In this document: positions 54,520 through 63,807 of the stretch, in pieces | How positions within the stretch are numbered: the first letter of the stretch is position 1 | Layout: the number at the start of each line of letters is the position of its first letter | Assembly (NCBI GenBank): GCA_039111475.1 | Contig: JBCCIP010000025.1 | Coordinates: forward strand, 22,194-86,193 | Source of the DNA: JAUIET01 sp039111475 | GTDB taxonomy: Bacteria; Pseudomonadota; Gammaproteobacteria; Pseudomonadales; JAUIET01 | Length of the DNA stretch: 64,000 nt | Reading direction: 5' to 3' | Notes under the pieces: model-generated | Told to the model about the DNA's origin: nothing | The model's database searches: none | What the model saw: the letters and a program-made list of their open reading frames with translations, nothing else | Position numbers and translations under genes: made by a program

Positions 54520-56121
54520 ATGAATGCACCACACCCCGACCGTGAACGCCTGCAGAAAATCCTACAACCAGGCTTTCTCGCATTAAACCATAACGATCTT
54601 AAGCAAGCGGGTGAGTGTTGCCGCCAGGCATTGGCGATAAAACCAGACCTTGTGCAAGCTCATTTTCTAGTGGGCTTGATCGCACTAGAGGCAAAAGACA
54701 GAAAAACGGCCTTCAGCGCATTTGGTTCTGTCACCAAATTCCAACCCGGGCATGTGGCGGCCTGGGCTCAACTGGCCAAGTTATTCATGAGCGAAGGCCA
54801 GGTCAATCGCGCCGATGCCGCCTTAGAGCAAGCTACTAAGAAGCCCTCAAACGACCCAATGGTTCACGATCTGGTCGGTGCCGTCCACACGCTAATGGGC
54901 GAACATGATCAGGCGCTGATCTGGCATAAGGAAGCCGTAAAACAGAATCCCGGTCATGTTCCGTTTATGGTTAATCTCGCCAATAGCCTGATCTACCACG
55001 GACAGACAGAAACCGCCGAAAACCAACTTCAGCAGGTGCTTGAGAACCAACCAGGCAATCCGCAAGCGCATTGGATGCTGTCATCCACCCGCAAGGCAAC
55101 GGATGACTCGCATATTCAGGCACTGCAACAACTATTGGAATCCAAACCCAAGGAGCAAGCCAGAAATTTTCGAGGGGATGCCTTTCTCTATTACGCGCTA
55201 GGAAAAGAACTGGAAGACCTTGAAGAGTGGGATAAGGCATTTGCGGCTTTTGAGTCAGGTGCAAAAGCACGCCGCGAAACCGTAGAGTATGACGAAGAAA
55301 ATGAAATTTTGGCATTTCAGTGCCTAAGCAACAGGTACACTGAACAGTGGCTGGAGCAACAAGAGACTGGTGACCAGGGCGAACAAGCGATATTCATTCT
55401 TGGCCAACCGCGCACGGGCACCACTCTGGTCGAACGCGTAATCACCAGCCACTCTCAAGCAAAATCTGCCGGTGAGCTTCAACAGTTTGGTCTGGCTTTA
55501 CGACGCCTGTCTCAGTATCGCGACGCCAGGCGTTTATCACCAGAGCTGTTCGAGCATGCGGCGTTGCTTAAACCGCAGCAAGTGGGCGAAATGTACATGA
55601 CCACCACAAAGAAAATGCGCGGTACCGCTGCCCGCTTTGTGGATAAGCTACCGACCAATTATCTGTACATACCTTTAATTTTGGCCTCACTGCCGAAAGC
55701 GAAAATTATTCATTTAACGCGGGATCCTATGGATGCCTGCTTCGCGAGTTATAAACAGTTGTTTGCCGACGCCTACCTGCATTCCTACGATCAACAGGAA
55801 ATGGCCAAGCATCATGCACGCTACCGCCGCTTGATGAGTACATGGTATCAGCGTTTTCCTGGCCGCATATTTGACGTTTCCTATGAAGCATTTGCCAGTA
55901 ATCTTGAGCCAAACGCCAGAGCACTTATTGATCACCTTGGCCTTGAATGGGAAGATCAGTGTCTTGATTTCTACCAACAGACCACCGCTGTATCCACGGC
56001 AAGTGCTGTGCAGGTGAGAGAACCTGCGCATACTCGTTCCATCGGGCGCTGGAAAAGATACGAATCAGGGCTTCAGCAAATGCAACAAACGCTTAACGAG
56101 GAAGGAATTCAGACCACTTGA
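54520..56121 (+). CDS. TPR-repeat sulfotransferase family protein
   Basis: A 533-residue protein: about six tetratricopeptide repeats in residues 5-260 (for example AGECCRQALAIKPDLVQAHF, ADAALEQATKKPSNDPMVHD) followed by a sulfotransferase domain with the PAPS 5'-phosphosulfate loop IFILGQPRTGTTLVERV near residue 292 and the 3'-phosphate region KIIHLTRDPMDACFASYKQ. Such TPR-sulfotransferases are frequent next to TonB receptors in marine Proteobacteria; the natural acceptor is unknown. ATG 54520 is preferred over an upstream TTG. The gene is divergent from the permease. Confidence 0.88.
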   Translation: MNAPHPDRERLQKILQPGFLALNHNDLKQAGECCRQALAIKPDLVQAHFLVGLIALEAKDRKTAFSAFGSVTKFQPGHVAAWAQLAKLFMSEGQVNRADAALEQATKKPSNDPMVHDLVGAVHTLMGEHDQALIWHKEAVKQNPGHVPFMVNLANSLIYHGQTETAENQLQQVLENQPGNPQAHWMLSSTRKATDDSHIQALQQLLESKPKEQARNFRGDAFLYYALGKELEDLEEWDKAFAAFESGAKARRETVEYDEENEILAFQCLSNRYTEQWLEQQETGDQGEQAIFILGQPRTGTTLVERVITSHSQAKSAGELQQFGLALRRLSQYRDARRLSPELFEHAALLKPQQVGEMYMTTTKKMRGTAARFVDKLPTNYLYIPLILASLPKAKIIHLTRDPMDACFASYKQLFADAYLHSYDQQEMAKHHARYRRLMSTWYQRFPGRIFDVSYEAFASNLEPNARALIDHLGLEWEDQCLDFYQQTTAVSTASAVQVREPAHTRSIGRWKRYESGLQQMQQTLNEEGIQTT

Positions 56122-56133
56122 TTGCGCCAGGAC

Positions 56134-56158
56134 AACAGCTTGCCCGACTGTTTTTTTT
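56134..56158 (+). terminator. Weak candidate intrinsic terminator
   Basis: AACAG/CTGTT can form a 5-bp stem with a 9-base loop, followed directly by a run of eight T. It lies 12 bases after the sulfotransferase stop. The stem is short, so confidence is low. Confidence 0.35.
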
Positions 56159-56242
56159 CTGGCTTAATCAACATCAGCGGTATTCAACTAGCGGCAAAAC
56201 TTCTCACCAAAACAATAATATCGTGCACGTCGAGGATTAAAC

Positions 56243-58612
56243 ATGAAGAGCTCAAACTGCGGGAATGTTCCTGTGAAAACGAAAATCGCGCAGGCAATTT
56301 CTGTAGCCGTGCTGTCATCCAGCATGACCAGTCAAACGCATGCGCAGGAACTTGAGGAGATAATAGTTACCGCCACAAAACGTCAGGAATCTGTGCAAGA
56401 CGTGCCACTGGCCATCACCGCTGTCTCCGGTGATTTTATTCGCGCCACAAACCTGGACGACGTAAAAGACCTTGTGTCGCTCACACCTGGTGTCACTGGC
56501 AACAGCAAAGACAGTTTCATCGATGCTATAAGTATTCGCGGTATTCGCACACAGGACTTTGGCGTTGGCGGCGACCCTTCCGCTGCCTTCTTCAAAAACA
56601 ACTTGTATGAAGGTCGTAACGGTGCCGTTGTAACCAGCCTTTTCGATGTTGACCGAGCTGAGGTACTGCGTGGACCCCAAGGGTTTCTGTTTGGTCGAAA
56701 TGCAATAGGCGGCGCGTTCAGCGTGCATACCACCAGGGCCGAAGTGGGCGGCGACGTCAGTGGCTATATGGAAGTGGATATTGGCCAGCGCGAACATTTG
56801 GTTGGTGAAGCTGCCATTAATATTCCGGTTAACGATCGCTTTGCCATGCGTGTGGCCACCTTTTATTCCAGCGAAGATGGTTACGTAGAAAATGCTGCGG
56901 GCGGGCCTGACTTGATCGCCCACGATAAAGTCGCGTTACGGCTTTCCAGCAGCTACGAGCACGAGCGCTTATCGGTGTACACAACGCTGGATTACGAAGA
57001 GCGCGAACAATCCGGCACCGCATACCGCGCCATTAGGGGTACCGATAACGTTAACGCACTTGAAGCGCTAGTGGGCAATATTATCGACCCTGGCGACGGT
57101 CGCAATATTGCGGCTGATCTTGAGCTCGGTGAGAGCGATAACGCTGACATTCTCACACTGGGCATCACGGTTAACTACGACCTTGACTGGGCGATGCTTG
57201 AATCAAGCACCGGCTATAAAGATCACGACTACCTTTACAACGAAGATTATGACGGTAGCAACCTCAATCTGAGCAATTACCGCCAAGACCAGGAAGGTAG
57301 CTACTTTCAAACCGAATTGAAGCTGATATCGCAAAATGACGGTCCGCTGTCGTGGTATGCAGGAGCTTCCTATTACCATGAAGAGATCGATGTGATCTTT
57401 ACTAACGCGGGCTCGGAAGAAGCATTCTGCGCTTACTATGGAGCCTATTACGGCGCGTACAATTGCGCAGATTACGTGGGCTACTGGCAGGCTTACTACG
57501 GACCAGCCTATGGCATAGAAGATTTCGTTCCATCCTCTGATGGCAATTTAAGCGAAAGCGGTATTGCCAGTGGCAAGAATACTGGCTGGGCAGCTTACGT
57601 CAACCTGGATTGGGCAGTGACTGACCGATTCGATATCAGCCTGGGTGTGCGTTACACCTACGATGAAAAAGAATTTTCCAGTACGGTGTTGCCGGTAGAA
57701 AGTTCGATTGGGCCCTATTTTTTGTGGGGGTTCACCACTGACGGCGCGGTAAGCGATACTCAGGACTGGGACGACACATCACCAAGGGTTATTGTGCGCT
57801 GGTCACCCACAGATGATCGTTTGTTTTACGCCAGTGCCACACGTGGTGGCAAGTCAGGCGGATTCGGTACCTTTTCTGTTACCAACGTGAACGACCCTAA
57901 CGCACCCACGTTCCAGTGGTTCGGTGATGGGCCTGACGCGCCTTTCACGCAAGCTGATGGCATTCGACCAAGCACCTTCCGACCCGAAACCGTGTGGTCG
58001 TACGAAATAGGCTATAAAGATACGTGGTTTGGTGCCGCCGATATAAGCCTCTCCGCGTTTATATATGACTACGAAGACTTGCAGGTCAATTTCTTTGACC
58101 AGGGCGCCAGAGTGGGCAATACCGATGAAGCAGAAGGCGAAGGTGTTGAGTTTACTCTGACGACACCACTCGGCGAGTTTTTCTCTGTGTATCTGGCCGC
58201 GGCCTGGTTTGACAGTGAAGCGCGTGGCCTTGATTTCGTCTGTGGTGAACCGGGCGCCTGCGAAGGCCGAAAAATATTCTGGGCACCGGACTTCTCTGGA
58301 GCGGCAGTATTGAATGCTAAGTTCCCGGTAGGCAATGGCGAAATAGTCAGCGCGCTGGAGGCGTTCTGGGAATCGGAGCGTGGTGGCGGCTGGGACAACA
58401 TTCCAACCTCGTTGATTGACTCGTACACCGATGTGTCGTTGCGAATTGGCTATGAATCGGCCGAAGGCTGGGGCGTCACAGCCTACGTTGAAAATCTGAC
58501 TGACGAACTCTATTACGATGGTTCTGCGAACAATGGAGCGATAACGCCCGGTTTTTTCTTTGGTCCTAGTCGACCAAGAACGTATGGCGTTCGATTTGGT
58601 TTTGAGTTTTAA
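56243..58612 (+). CDS. TonB-dependent outer-membrane receptor
   Basis: A 789-residue receptor. Signal peptide about residues 1-35 (AISVAVLSSSMTSQTHAQ), then ELEEIIVTATKRQESVQDVPLAI, plug motif AEVLRGPQGFLFGRNAIGGAF, and a beta-barrel ending GVRFGFEF with the terminal Phe used for outer-membrane assembly. A Tyr/Gly-rich loop near residues 390-430 (YYGAYYGAYN, YWQAYYGPAYG) is unusual and likely extracellular. It follows the sulfotransferase on the same strand and is convergent with the oxygenase/MFS operon. Substrate unknown. Confidence 0.9.
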   Translation: MKSSNCGNVPVKTKIAQAISVAVLSSSMTSQTHAQELEEIIVTATKRQESVQDVPLAITAVSGDFIRATNLDDVKDLVSLTPGVTGNSKDSFIDAISIRGIRTQDFGVGGDPSAAFFKNNLYEGRNGAVVTSLFDVDRAEVLRGPQGFLFGRNAIGGAFSVHTTRAEVGGDVSGYMEVDIGQREHLVGEAAINIPVNDRFAMRVATFYSSEDGYVENAAGGPDLIAHDKVALRLSSSYEHERLSVYTTLDYEEREQSGTAYRAIRGTDNVNALEALVGNIIDPGDGRNIAADLELGESDNADILTLGITVNYDLDWAMLESSTGYKDHDYLYNEDYDGSNLNLSNYRQDQEGSYFQTELKLISQNDGPLSWYAGASYYHEEIDVIFTNAGSEEAFCAYYGAYYGAYNCADYVGYWQAYYGPAYGIEDFVPSSDGNLSESGIASGKNTGWAAYVNLDWAVTDRFDISLGVRYTYDEKEFSSTVLPVESSIGPYFLWGFTTDGAVSDTQDWDDTSPRVIVRWSPTDDRLFYASATRGGKSGGFGTFSVTNVNDPNAPTFQWFGDGPDAPFTQADGIRPSTFRPETVWSYEIGYKDTWFGAADISLSAFIYDYEDLQVNFFDQGARVGNTDEAEGEGVEFTLTTPLGEFFSVYLAAAWFDSEARGLDFVCGEPGACEGRKIFWAPDFSGAAVLNAKFPVGNGEIVSALEAFWESERGGGWDNIPTSLIDSYTDVSLRIGYESAEGWGVTAYVENLTDELYYDGSANNGAITPGFFFGPSRPRTYGVRFGFEF

Positions 58613-58626
58613 CTGTTGCTAATCGC

Positions 58627-58656
58627 TAGCCACTGCCAGCTCAAAGGCAGTGGCTA
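58627..58656. terminator. Hairpin between convergent genes
   Basis: TAGCCACTGCC and GGCAGTGGCTA form a perfect 11-bp stem with an 8-base loop, exactly between the converging TonB receptor and oxygenase genes. There is no T-run on either side, so it is a stem-loop of terminator position but not a canonical intrinsic terminator; it overlaps the last codon of the leftward gene. Confidence 0.5.
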
Positions 58657-59204
58657 ACCGGTCACCCACTCCCCGCACGCGTCTTTCAGTGGGTAACCTT
58701 GCGGCACGACAAAACCAAACTGGTAGACAATTCGATTTTCGCTGCCTTCGATAACATCTGTGCCATGCACATGATCTGAGGCAAAAAATGCCCACAGATC
58801 ACTTTCGCACACCGGCAACCGCTGCTTGCCAATTCGTGGGTTAACACTGGAGTGCGAGCCTTGAACCAGCAAATTGCAGCGTAAGTGCTTGTCGCCGGTG
58901 TTTTGATAATGTTGATGGGCATCGCGGTGCGGTTGTAAAAACCGCCTGGTTGAATAACTGAAATAATCCAACCCAGGTACGGATCAACAGGGCAGTCTTC
59001 GATACTAATATACTCAGCTATTCGCTTTCCCAGCGCACTGATTAAAGGCGTGCAATACTGCGTGTTAAACACCCTCTTGCGATAGCGCTTAACACCTGCT
59101 GTATTGCGCTCCAGTACGCCACGCTCGAGGTAGTCCATAGCGGTTGCGACCAGCTCTGTCCGCTCGGTAGCGGTGATAAATTCTGAAACCAGCAACGCAC
59201 TCAT
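58654..59204 (-). pseudogene. 2OG-Fe(II) oxygenase-like gene broken by a single-base frameshift
   Basis: The first frame from ATG 59204 gives about 88 residues (LVSEFITATERTELVATAMD ... GWIISVIQPGGF) and then loses similarity. The adjoining frame continues with QPHRDAHQHYQ, HLRCNLLVQGS, ESDLWAFFASDHVHGT and RIVYQFGFVVPQ to the stop at 58654. Inserting one T in the T5 run (plus-strand A run 58937-58941) joins the two into one protein with GGFLQPHRD, which supplies the HxD iron motif, and a distal His in VHGT. The intact product would be a small dioxygenase, last gene of an operon with a PhyH enzyme and an MFS carrier. It is either a recent pseudogene or a homopolymer sequencing error. Confidence 0.7.
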
Positions 59205-59220
59205 GTACCAACCCGCGCAT

Positions 59221-60054
59221 TCAAAAGGCGCGCCGCTTCTCCGCACCTCGGTACAAAATAGCCGCCATGTTTTTGTCTACCTTTTCCCTAAGTGCCACCG
59301 CGGCCGGTGCGGCGTCGTACTCCGGTCGCGGCAACGATACACTGCTCTCGCCGCGCTCGCATTGCCCCTGAATGTCTAACCAATAATTGTCACCTACCAT
59401 CTGCATCACATCAGGCCGCATATACGATTGCAGCGCAAACCCTATCCTGCGTTCTTTGCTTCGGTTAGGTCGTGAGCCATGAATAATCTGACCGTGGTGC
59501 AAAGACATTTGTCCCGGCTTTAGAACAAGGTCAACTGCAGTGCTCGCATCCATACCCACCACTTTCTGGCCGCGAGTGAGAATGTTGTCGTCAGCAAAGG
59601 TATCCTTATGCTCATAGATACTCTCTTTGTGACTGCCAGGAATCATACTCATGCAACCGGTATCTTGGTTACTGTGTGATAAAGCAAGCCACGGGGTGAC
59701 AAAGTCATTGCTGTTCATGCCCATGTACGTGGCGTCTTGGTGCCAACTGACGAATTGCGGACTGCTTGGCTCTTTGATAAAAAGCACAGACGCCCATAGA
59801 GACAAGTCAGGCCCAAGCAAGTCTTCAACAGCGCCAACGATTCTGGGGTGGTACGCCAACTCGTCAAGAAACGTAAAACAGACGTGTGCGTTATTGCGTT
59901 TCTCAGGATTGATGAGCTCCGGAAAATCACGCTCAGAACACTCCAATTTCTGCATGATTACGGCAGCTTCATCCTCAGACATCACATCTACGCAGCCGAC
60001 AAACCCCAGCACATGGAAGTCATCAATTTGTTGATGGGTCAGAACCTTAGGCAT
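59221..60054 (-). CDS. Phytanoyl-CoA dioxygenase family (PhyH) enzyme
   Basis: A 277-residue Fe(II)/2-oxoglutarate dioxygenase. The iron ligands are in VSWHQDATY (HxD, about 104-106) and the distal His in QIIHGSRPN, with the 2OG-binding Arg in SKERRIGFALQ. PhyH enzymes hydroxylate acyl-CoAs, amino acid derivatives or small natural products, and the substrate here is unknown. It starts inside the last codons of the MFS gene (8-base overlap) and is followed 17 bases later by the second, frameshifted oxygenase, so these three genes form one leftward operon. Confidence 0.9.
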   Translation of the reverse strand: MPKVLTHQQIDDFHVLGFVGCVDVMSEDEAAVIMQKLECSERDFPELINPEKRNNAHVCFTFLDELAYHPRIVGAVEDLLGPDLSLWASVLFIKEPSSPQFVSWHQDATYMGMNSNDFVTPWLALSHSNQDTGCMSMIPGSHKESIYEHKDTFADDNILTRGQKVVGMDASTAVDLVLKPGQMSLHHGQIIHGSRPNRSKERRIGFALQSYMRPDVMQMVGDNYWLDIQGQCERGESSVSLPRPEYDAAPAAVALREKVDKNMAAILYRGAEKRRAF

Positions 60055-61312
60055 GCTTGGCAGCAGCTACTCTTGTGTTGCGACGCAGCAAAGCGACAGA
60101 CACTGCAAGCCCCACTAGACTAGTGCCCAGGAGATAAGAAAAAATGATTCGATAGCCTGCTTCGCCTGGGTATGAATCCAGCCAGTAGCCAAATAAAGGA
60201 TAAATAAAACCTTCCGGCATGAAGCCAACAAACGAAGAAACTCCAACGATAGCGCCCGTTATCTGCAATGGCATATCTGACTCACCAATCAGCGCGTAGT
60301 AGTTGCCCCGAATAGCGTAGATTGCCAGACCTAATATCAGCATATTGGTCGTTACCAGAGTCATCATAGATGCCGTTGATGGAATCAGCAGAAACCCCAA
60401 CATGCATAAGGAGGTAATCGTAAACGCGCCGATGATCAGCCTATTTGATCCACCTACCCGGCTGGCAAGTAAACCAGCACCCATCCCACCCAGGGTTTGC
60501 AAGCCATAGGTTCGGATCAAACCCATTAGCGCGCCCATCGTTAAGGTAGCACCTAACACCTCAGTCATATACGGCGTAATGTAGCTTTGCCCGGCAAACA
60601 AACTATACCCACAAAAAATAATGATCGCCAACATCCAGGTAGTAGGCATTTTCAATGCGTTAATGATGCCGTCTAGCGCTGCATTGCTCTGTTTCTGTGG
60701 AGGTGCATCTTCCAGGAAAAACCACACCGCCAAGCCCGCCGCAATGATAAACACTGACGAGATATAAATAACCCATATCAAGCCTGCTTCGCTTTCGCCC
60801 ATCTGCGAAAACACTAACAAGGTTATGCCACCCAGCAGGAAACCGAACACACCGCGCCCGCCTTCCTGAAACCCGAACAGCTTGCCCTGCTCTTCTTTGT
60901 CACCCAATTCTCTGGTGGCTTTTATAAATGGCGCCCAGAAAATAACAAGCGTGCTGACGCCCCAGAATGCGTATAAAAATAAGGCTCCAACATAGGATGG
61001 AAAAGTGGCGAAGTAAAAGCCGCTCATGCCAGTTGCCAGAAGCGAGCCCGACAACAACACCCTCGGCGGATACCGATCCGCCAGCCATCCCCCGGGAATA
61101 TAGCCAAGCGTTGACAAAACGCCATACAAGCCCTGCATAACACCCATCTGAGTGTGCGTAACGTCTAGCGCACTTTGCAAAGACTCGTAATACGAATACC
61201 TCAGGAACGGAAAGGTGTACACTGCCGAAGCGGCTAGCGACAATAGGGCCAGCATAAACCAGCGTTTAGAGCTGCTACCTGCACGCACTTCAGTACCAGA
61301 TTCTGCGCTCAA
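60047..61312 (-). CDS. MFS transporter
   Basis: A 421-residue major facilitator with 12 predicted helices, the loop motif GGWLADRYPPRVLL between helices 2 and 3, and a central hydrophilic loop of about 20 residues (EDAPPQKQSNAALDG). The fold recalls the organophosphate/hexuronate-type branch (GlpT-like helices with FPFLRYSYY), but the substrate is not determinable. First gene of the operon with two 2OG dioxygenases; divergent from an N-acyl amino acid amidohydrolase, which suggests import of a substrate for these enzymes. Confidence 0.88.
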   Translation of the reverse strand: MSAESGTEVRAGSSSKRWFMLALLSLAASAVYTFPFLRYSYYESLQSALDVTHTQMGVMQGLYGVLSTLGYIPGGWLADRYPPRVLLSGSLLATGMSGFYFATFPSYVGALFLYAFWGVSTLVIFWAPFIKATRELGDKEEQGKLFGFQEGGRGVFGFLLGGITLLVFSQMGESEAGLIWVIYISSVFIIAAGLAVWFFLEDAPPQKQSNAALDGIINALKMPTTWMLAIIIFCGYSLFAGQSYITPYMTEVLGATLTMGALMGLIRTYGLQTLGGMGAGLLASRVGGSNRLIIGAFTITSLCMLGFLLIPSTASMMTLVTTNMLILGLAIYAIRGNYYALIGESDMPLQITGAIVGVSSFVGFMPEGFIYPLFGYWLDSYPGEAGYRIIFSYLLGTSLVGLAVSVALLRRNTRVAAAKHA

Positions 61313-61378
61313 GATTCACCATTATTATTGTGTGTGGCGGCGACCTATTTTGATTTAAGTGCGCCATTAATCTCGCTT

Positions 61379-61410
61379 AGTTTGCCTACTTCAGGGACAC
61401 TAGGCAAACT
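61379..61410. promoter_or_regulatory. Perfect 10-bp inverted repeat in the divergent MFS/amidohydrolase spacer
   Basis: AGTTTGCCTA at 61379-61388 and TAGGCAAACT at 61401-61410 are perfectly inverted with a 12-base spacer. It lies between the divergent MFS gene and the amidohydrolase, 28 bases before the GTG start chosen for the latter. It could be an operator for a dimeric regulator or a leader hairpin. Confidence 0.45.
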
Positions 61411-61438
61411 AATATTGCCGCTTAACCGAGAGTTTACT

Positions 61439-62626
61439 GTGAACCGCGATCAAACCTGCTCCAAAGCGCTGCTCACAGACATGCAGGAATGGCGGCGCCA
61501 CCTGCACCGTTTTCCTGAAATCGGCTTCAACGTAGAAGACACCGCCGAGTTCGTTAAGGAAAAGCTGCAGTCATTTGGTCTTGATGTGCACACCGGCCTA
61601 GGCAAAACCGGCGTGGTTGGTGTATTGCAGCGCGGCTCTTCCAACAAGGCCATAGGTCTGCGAGCCGATCTTGACGCGCTGCTTGTCACCGAACTAAACA
61701 CGTTTGATCATCGTTCACAACACGATGGTCGCATGCACGCCTGTGGTCATGACGGTCATACCGCAATGCTACTAGGCGCTGCACAAGCGCTGGCTGAAAA
61801 CGCTTCATTCGACGGCAAGGCGTACTTCATCTTCCAGCCAAACGAAGAACACGGGCTGGGCGCGAAGGCCATGATTGCCGACGGCCTGTTTGAGCGTTTT
61901 CCAATGAATGCCGTGTATGGCATGCACAATATGCCAGGATTGAAAGCAGGCGCACTGGCCATGAACAGCGGCGCTGTTATGGCAGGCGAAGACAATTTTT
62001 GCATCACCATTAAAGGCCGTGGCGGGCATGCATCCCAACCACATCATCACATCGATCCAATACCCATCAGTGCAGAGATCATGCTCGCACTGCAAACAAT
62101 CGTATCGCGTAATGTCGCGCCTGTTGATCAAGCCGTCGTGTCCATTACCGAGATCGACACCGACGGTACTGTAAACGTCATTCCGAGCACGATTACCTTA
62201 AAAGGGGATTCGAGAAACTTTAAGGAAGACGTAAGCCTGCAAATCGAAACGTCAATGCGCCGACTGGTAAGCGGCATTTGCACAGCCCACGGCGCAGATT
62301 ACGAGCTGGAATATTTGCGTTTATTTCCGCCCACAATTAACAGCGAAGTGGAGACCCAACACGCGGTGCAAGCCGCTCTGGCAACAGTCGGCTCAGCGGA
62401 TACAGACGACAATTGCAAAGCACTCACAATATCGGAAGACTTCGCCAGCATGTTAAAAGAAAAGCCTGGCTGTTACATATTCATCGGCAACGGCGAAGAC
62501 AGCGAAGGTGGCTGTATGCTGCATAACCCACACTATGACTTCAATGACAGTATCCTGGGCACAGGCTGCAGCTACTGGGTAAACCTTGTCAAACAACGAT
62601 TAGCGCCCAAACAGGACACAGCATGA
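61439..62626 (+). CDS. M20-family amidohydrolase (hippurate/N-acyl-amino acid hydrolase type)
   Basis: A 395-residue metallopeptidase-fold enzyme. The start is placed at GTG 61439, giving the normal 17-residue lead to WRRHLHRFPEIGF; the open frame further upstream crosses a palindrome and is not family-like. Metal-binding and catalytic blocks are GLRADLDALLV, MHACGHDGHTAMLLGAA, FQPNEEHGLGAKAM and GRGGHASQPHHHIDPI. The family removes acyl groups from N-acyl amino acids (hippurate, indole-acetyl amino acids, N-acetyl-diaminopimelate). The stop overlaps the ATG of the ammonia-lyase gene (ATGA), so the pair probably deacylates an amino acid that the lyase then degrades. Confidence 0.9.
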   Translation: MNRDQTCSKALLTDMQEWRRHLHRFPEIGFNVEDTAEFVKEKLQSFGLDVHTGLGKTGVVGVLQRGSSNKAIGLRADLDALLVTELNTFDHRSQHDGRMHACGHDGHTAMLLGAAQALAENASFDGKAYFIFQPNEEHGLGAKAMIADGLFERFPMNAVYGMHNMPGLKAGALAMNSGAVMAGEDNFCITIKGRGGHASQPHHHIDPIPISAEIMLALQTIVSRNVAPVDQAVVSITEIDTDGTVNVIPSTITLKGDSRNFKEDVSLQIETSMRRLVSGICTAHGADYELEYLRLFPPTINSEVETQHAVQAALATVGSADTDDNCKALTISEDFASMLKEKPGCYIFIGNGEDSEGGCMLHNPHYDFNDSILGTGCSYWVNLVKQRLAPKQDTA

Positions 62627-63771
62627 AATCGGTTAACTACACCCACAGCAGGCACTTTGCTAATCCGGCAGTCGACACCAGCGCCCACATCGAATTCAGT
62701 GGCATATTGTCCCGTGAAGATTGCGAATCTGCACTGGCTGAAATTTCGCAATGGGATGGATACGCCGCCACCGAATTGGTGTCATTGACCGACATCGCCA
62801 GCGCCGCAGATGTTGGCGGCGTGTTGTACAAGGACGAATCCACTCGCTTTGGCCTGGGTTCGTTCAAAGCACTGGGCGGCTCCTACGCCGTATTCCAACT
62901 GGCACAAGCCCATCAAAATGCCCATGGCGATCTAACAAACTACATTGTTGCCACCGCCACCGATGGCAACCACGGCCGCTCAGTTGCTTGGGGCGCCAAG
63001 CGCCTTGGTATCGAATGCCACATTTTCATTCATGCACACGTCAGCCAGCAACGCAGCGATGCAATGAGCGAGCTAGGCGCGGTTGTGCATCGCATTGACG
63101 GCAACTACGACGATTCATTGATCGCGTGCGAAAAAATGGCCGAACAATACGGCTGGCAAATCGTTTCTGATACCAGCTGGGAAGGCTATGAAAGCGTTCC
63201 CATTCAAGTTATGGCCGGCTACTCAGTAATGGCCAACGAGATCGTAGAGCAACTCAACGGCGACATTCCAAGTCATTTATTTATTCCAGCCGGCTGCGGC
63301 GGCCTCGCCGGCGGAATGCTGGCCTATCTATGGCAAGTGTGGCAGGAAAAACTGCCTTCCATAGTAATAGTGGAATCAGAATTGTCTGATTGTGTGTATC
63401 AAAGCCTGGCCGCAAACAAACTCCAGCTAATCGATATCGTTGATGAAACCGTAATGGCCGGATTGTCTTGCGGCGAAGTATCCCGCATTGCCTGGCCAAT
63501 GCTGCAAAAAGGTGCTGCGCACGTGATCACCATACCGGATGATGGCGTTGTACCAATGATGCGCTGGCTTGCATGCCCGACTGATAATAGCCGGCGAGCT
63601 ATCGAAGGTGGTGAGTGTTCGGCTGCTAGTTTGATTGCATTGATGGCAAGTGTTAGTGATGAAAACCTCAGAACCGCAGTTGGACTGGATAGCGAATCTA
63701 CGGTTTTGGTTTTAGGTACAGAAGGTGCGACGGATCCTGTTTTTTATGCAGCGGCCATGAGTGACGATTGA
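62623..63771 (+). CDS. dpaL: Diaminopropionate ammonia-lyase (PLP-dependent)
   Basis: A 382-residue fold-type II PLP enzyme. The PLP-binding Lys is Lys82 in GLGSFKALGGSYA, preceded by VLYKDESTRFG; VATATDGNHGRSVAWGAKRLG is the Asn-containing phosphate/substrate loop and FIPAGCGGLAGGM the Gly-rich PLP phosphate site. These blocks are diagnostic of diaminopropionate ammonia-lyase, which converts 2,3-diaminopropionate to pyruvate and two ammonia; serine/threonine dehydratases are related but lack the DESTRFGLGSFK form. It is co-translated with the M20 amidohydrolase. Confidence 0.87.
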   Translation: MKSVNYTHSRHFANPAVDTSAHIEFSGILSREDCESALAEISQWDGYAATELVSLTDIASAADVGGVLYKDESTRFGLGSFKALGGSYAVFQLAQAHQNAHGDLTNYIVATATDGNHGRSVAWGAKRLGIECHIFIHAHVSQQRSDAMSELGAVVHRIDGNYDDSLIACEKMAEQYGWQIVSDTSWEGYESVPIQVMAGYSVMANEIVEQLNGDIPSHLFIPAGCGGLAGGMLAYLWQVWQEKLPSIVIVESELSDCVYQSLAANKLQLIDIVDETVMAGLSCGEVSRIAWPMLQKGAAHVITIPDDGVVPMMRWLACPTDNSRRAIEGGECSAASLIALMASVSDENLRTAVGLDSESTVLVLGTEGATDPVFYAAAMSDD

Positions 63772-63807
63772 TGCAAACGCCTTTTTGGTTAATAGAATTT
63801 TTCGCAC

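Noticed and set aside
58627..58656. Strong intrinsic terminator call for the hairpin
   Set aside because: The stem is perfect but neither side has a T-run; it is kept only as a hairpin in terminator position.
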